A stretch of 64,000 nt of DNA from Deltaproteobacteria bacterium (GTDB taxonomy: Bacteria; Myxococcota_A; Polyangia; Haliangiales; Haliangiaceae), in NCBI GenBank assembly GCA_021413675.1, contig JAIOQA010000312.1, forward strand, positions 40,924-104,923, given 5' to 3'. The notes under the pieces were generated by a model, which ran no database searches, was not told the origin of the DNA, and worked only from the letters and a program-made list of their open reading frames with translations. Each line of letters opens with the position of its first letter. Position 1 is the first letter of the stretch. The position numbers and the translations under genes are program-made. Of the stretch, positions 62,276 through 64,000 are shown one piece after another.

Positions 62276-64000
62276 TCAACCAAGGTGCGCGACCACCAGC
62301 AGGCGGGCGGCGAACGCCGGTAGCGAAATCCGGGCGTTGCCCGACGCGGCGCCCGCGAACGCGTCATCGGTGAGCGCGTCAACGAGCTGCATGCCGGGCG
62401 CGACCACGAGCTCGGCGTGCACCGCGCGGTCGGTGAGGTTGGTGATCGCGATCGCGCGCGGCTGGCCGCTCGCATCCGCGAACACCGCGGCGGTGACGCC
62501 CGCGGGCCGCACCACCGCCCAGTCATCGGGCAGGTCGCCGCCGAGCGCGGCCAGATCATCGGCGAGGCCATCGAGGTCGGTGAGCGAGCCCGCGCGGATG
62601 CGGCCGGCGCGGCGGGGCGGGGCGAGATCGGCGGCGAGCGGCGCGCCGAGCTCGTCCTTCGTGGGCGCGCCCGGACCGAACACCACCACCGCGCGCTCGT
62701 CGGCCAGCGCCTTGAGCCGGCGCCAGAGCCCGCGGTCGACGCGATCGAGCGTCGGCGCGATCACCGCCGCGAACCCGCGCAGCCGCTCGATCGGGCAGCC
62801 CTCGTCGACGATGACGTACGGCACCTGCGCGGCATCGAGGGCGGACGCGACCGCGCCGTACCAGCGCCGGGCGAGCACGGCGTCGTCGTCGCGGCCGAGC
62901 TCGGCGAGCCCGCCCGGGCCGAGGCCGAGCGCCTCGAGCAGGACCGGCGTCATCGGCTCGGCCACCGACGACGCCTGGCCGAAGCGCAGATCGGCGCGGC
63001 CGAGCACCAGCGCGACCTTCGCGGTGCGGCGTAGCGCCGGCCAGTCGACGCGATCGAGCGCGGCGACGAGTCGCGGGATCCAGGCCGCATCGCCGCGGAC
63101 CACGCCATCCTCGTCGATCGGCGCGCCGTAGAAGCGATCGCGCGCCACCGCCATGTACAGCGAGAACCCGCGGATGCCAGCGCCGAGCGCCGCGAGCAGG
63201 ACATCCTTGCCGCGCGCGTCGTCGCCGGGATCGGCGATCGGCGGCAGCCACGGCACCCAGCCGAGGCCGGCCTCGGGCACCAGCGGCAGCTCGCTCGAGC
63301 CGACCGCGTGCAGCGCGCGCTGGCGCACGAGCGCGAGATCGCGGCGCGGCGAGTACAGATCGATGCCGCACGGCCCGCCGATCGCGGCCTCGAGCGCGGG
63401 CGCATCCGACAGCGCGGGCTCGCCGGGCGGCAGGTTGTGGAACCGCGCGATGCCGGCGAGGCCGACATCATCCATCGCGGTCGCGAACTGCGCGAGGGCG
63501 CGCGCCAGGTAGCGCGACTTGCCGCGGACCCAGGCGACGCAGCGCGCGGCGTGCGCCGGATCCCAGGCGCGCGGCGCCTCGGGCTCGAGGCCGATCGCCT
63601 CGCGATCGCCGAGCAGGCCCGCGGCGACATCGGCTTGCCAGGCGGCGATCGCCTCGGGGTGATAGTCGTGATCGTAGGCGCCGAGGCGGAAGAACAGCTG
63701 GGCCTCGTTGTCGACGCCGAGCGCGACCACCGGGCCGTCGGGCGCGAGGTGCGGCCCGATCACCCGCGCGACCTCGGCGTACCAGGCGCGGACCGCGGCG
63801 TGGAAGCGACTGCTGGCGTAGGACGGCACCGGGAACGCCCGCGGCGGCGCGGGCAGCCACACCGGCCCGCCGTGGGCGGCGCGGGCGTGAATGTCCGGTT
63901 CCCGGACGATGTGCTCGGGGAAGCCGAAGTAGGTCAGCTCGGCGTTGGCGTGCGGCCCGGGTCGCAGCACGACCGCGAGCCCGGCGGCGTGGGCGGCGGC
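62276..64000 (-). CDS. Beta-galactosidase-like glycoside hydrolase (GH35 type), 5' end outside window
   Basis: At least 574 residues; the frame runs open into the right edge, upstream of the GTG at 63970. It begins in the conserved region VVLRPGPHANAELTYFGFPE, typical of GH35. The catalytic acid/base is probably the Glu of VALGVDNEAQLFF (the usual N-E) and the nucleophile the Glu of LVPEAGLGWVPW. The C-terminal part (about 300 residues) includes a class-I glutamine-amidotransferase-like fold (VIAPTLDRVDRG, AVVVFGPGAPT) found in GH42/GH35 relatives and a beta-sandwich end. No GXF-type signal peptide can be checked since the N-terminus is missing. It may degrade galactosides taken up or outside the cell. 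Confidence 0.85.
   Translation of the reverse strand, partial: AAAHAAGLAVVLRPGPHANAELTYFGFPEHIVREPDIHARAAHGGPVWLPAPPRAFPVPSYASSRFHAAVRAWYAEVARVIGPHLAPDGPVVALGVDNEAQLFFRLGAYDHDYHPEAIAAWQADVAAGLLGDREAIGLEPEAPRAWDPAHAARCVAWVRGKSRYLARALAQFATAMDDVGLAGIARFHNLPPGEPALSDAPALEAAIGGPCGIDLYSPRRDLALVRQRALHAVGSSELPLVPEAGLGWVPWLPPIADPGDDARGKDVLLAALGAGIRGFSLYMAVARDRFYGAPIDEDGVVRGDAAWIPRLVAALDRVDWPALRRTAKVALVLGRADLRFGQASSVAEPMTPVLLEALGLGPGGLAELGRDDDAVLARRWYGAVASALDAAQVPYVIVDEGCPIERLRGFAAVIAPTLDRVDRGLWRRLKALADERAVVVFGPGAPTKDELGAPLAADLAPPRRAGRIRAGSLTDLDGLADDLAALGGDLPDDWAVVRPAGVTAAVFADASGQPRAIAITNLTDRAVHAELVVAPGMQLVDALTDDAFAGAASGNARISLPAFAARLLVVAHLG

Overview
The window is very GC-rich (about 70%) and almost fully coding. 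Its gene content points to the phylum Myxococcota: a Glt/Nfs-type TPR and AgmX/PglI cluster, two large Ser/Thr kinases of myxobacterial style, a 2461-residue Rhs protein, and two surface-polysaccharide regions. Placement nearer to Haliangium/Kofleriaceae than to Myxococcus is only my inference. I see no rRNA, tRNA or CRISPR array. The right-edge gene and the left-edge gene are both cut by the window.

Layout. 1-10.7 kb (+) is a tightly overlapping operon of two large periplasmic TPR proteins, a TPR lipoprotein (GltE/AglT-like), a small secreted protein (GltF-like) and a membrane protein with an FHA-like head and an AgmX/PglI tail (GltG-like). A real terminator follows, then a second, FHA-less copy of the AgmX/PglI protein. 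10.8-13.3 kb is a kinase with an enlarged activation loop. 13.5-31.8 kb is polysaccharide region I: PglF/WbpM-like dehydratase, PglE-like aminotransferase, HAD phosphatase, kinase/nucleotidyltransferase pair, glycosyltransferases, methyltransferases, pyruvyltransferase, beta-helix lipoprotein, Wzx flippase, Wzy polymerase, acyltransferase and a fibronectin-III/LamG lipoprotein. 31.9-33 kb is a graveyard of transposase remnants. 33-41 kb is a signal-peptide-bearing SpvB/FG-GAP/Rhs protein whose C-terminal tip resembles the Tse2 ADP-ribosyltransferase toxin; a low-GC overlapping gene next to it is the likely immunity gene, and a lipoprotein gene lies just upstream. 41.2-49.1 kb is polysaccharide region II: PglD, an amber-interrupted PglA-like glycosyltransferase, 6-phosphogluconolactonase, PglC, epimerase, a Wzy-TPR fusion and a Wza-like lipoprotein.

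49.3-64 kb holds mostly single metabolic and uncharacterised genes: secreted proteins of unknown role, an SMI1/KNR4-like protein, a two-gene compact copper-amine-oxidase-like unit, a SEC-C protein, an SDR, a thiolase, a 1029-residue kinase with a dead-looking P-loop plus a response regulator, 3-hydroxyacyl-CoA dehydrogenase, and a partial GH35-type beta-galactosidase.

How it fits together. PglF, PglE, PglD, PglC and a PglA-like enzyme make up a bacillosamine-type route split over two loci about 25 kb apart; Wzx, two Wzy-like proteins and Wza would then flip, polymerise and export the product. No Wzc/Wzz chain-length regulator was recognised. A recurrent pattern, TANNNT placed 6-8 bases before the start codon, precedes at least six unrelated genes and suggests frequent leaderless transcription. 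The only gap over 300 bases without an intact gene (32515-32969) holds a perfect 11-bp inverted repeat and a possible IS66-type remnant.
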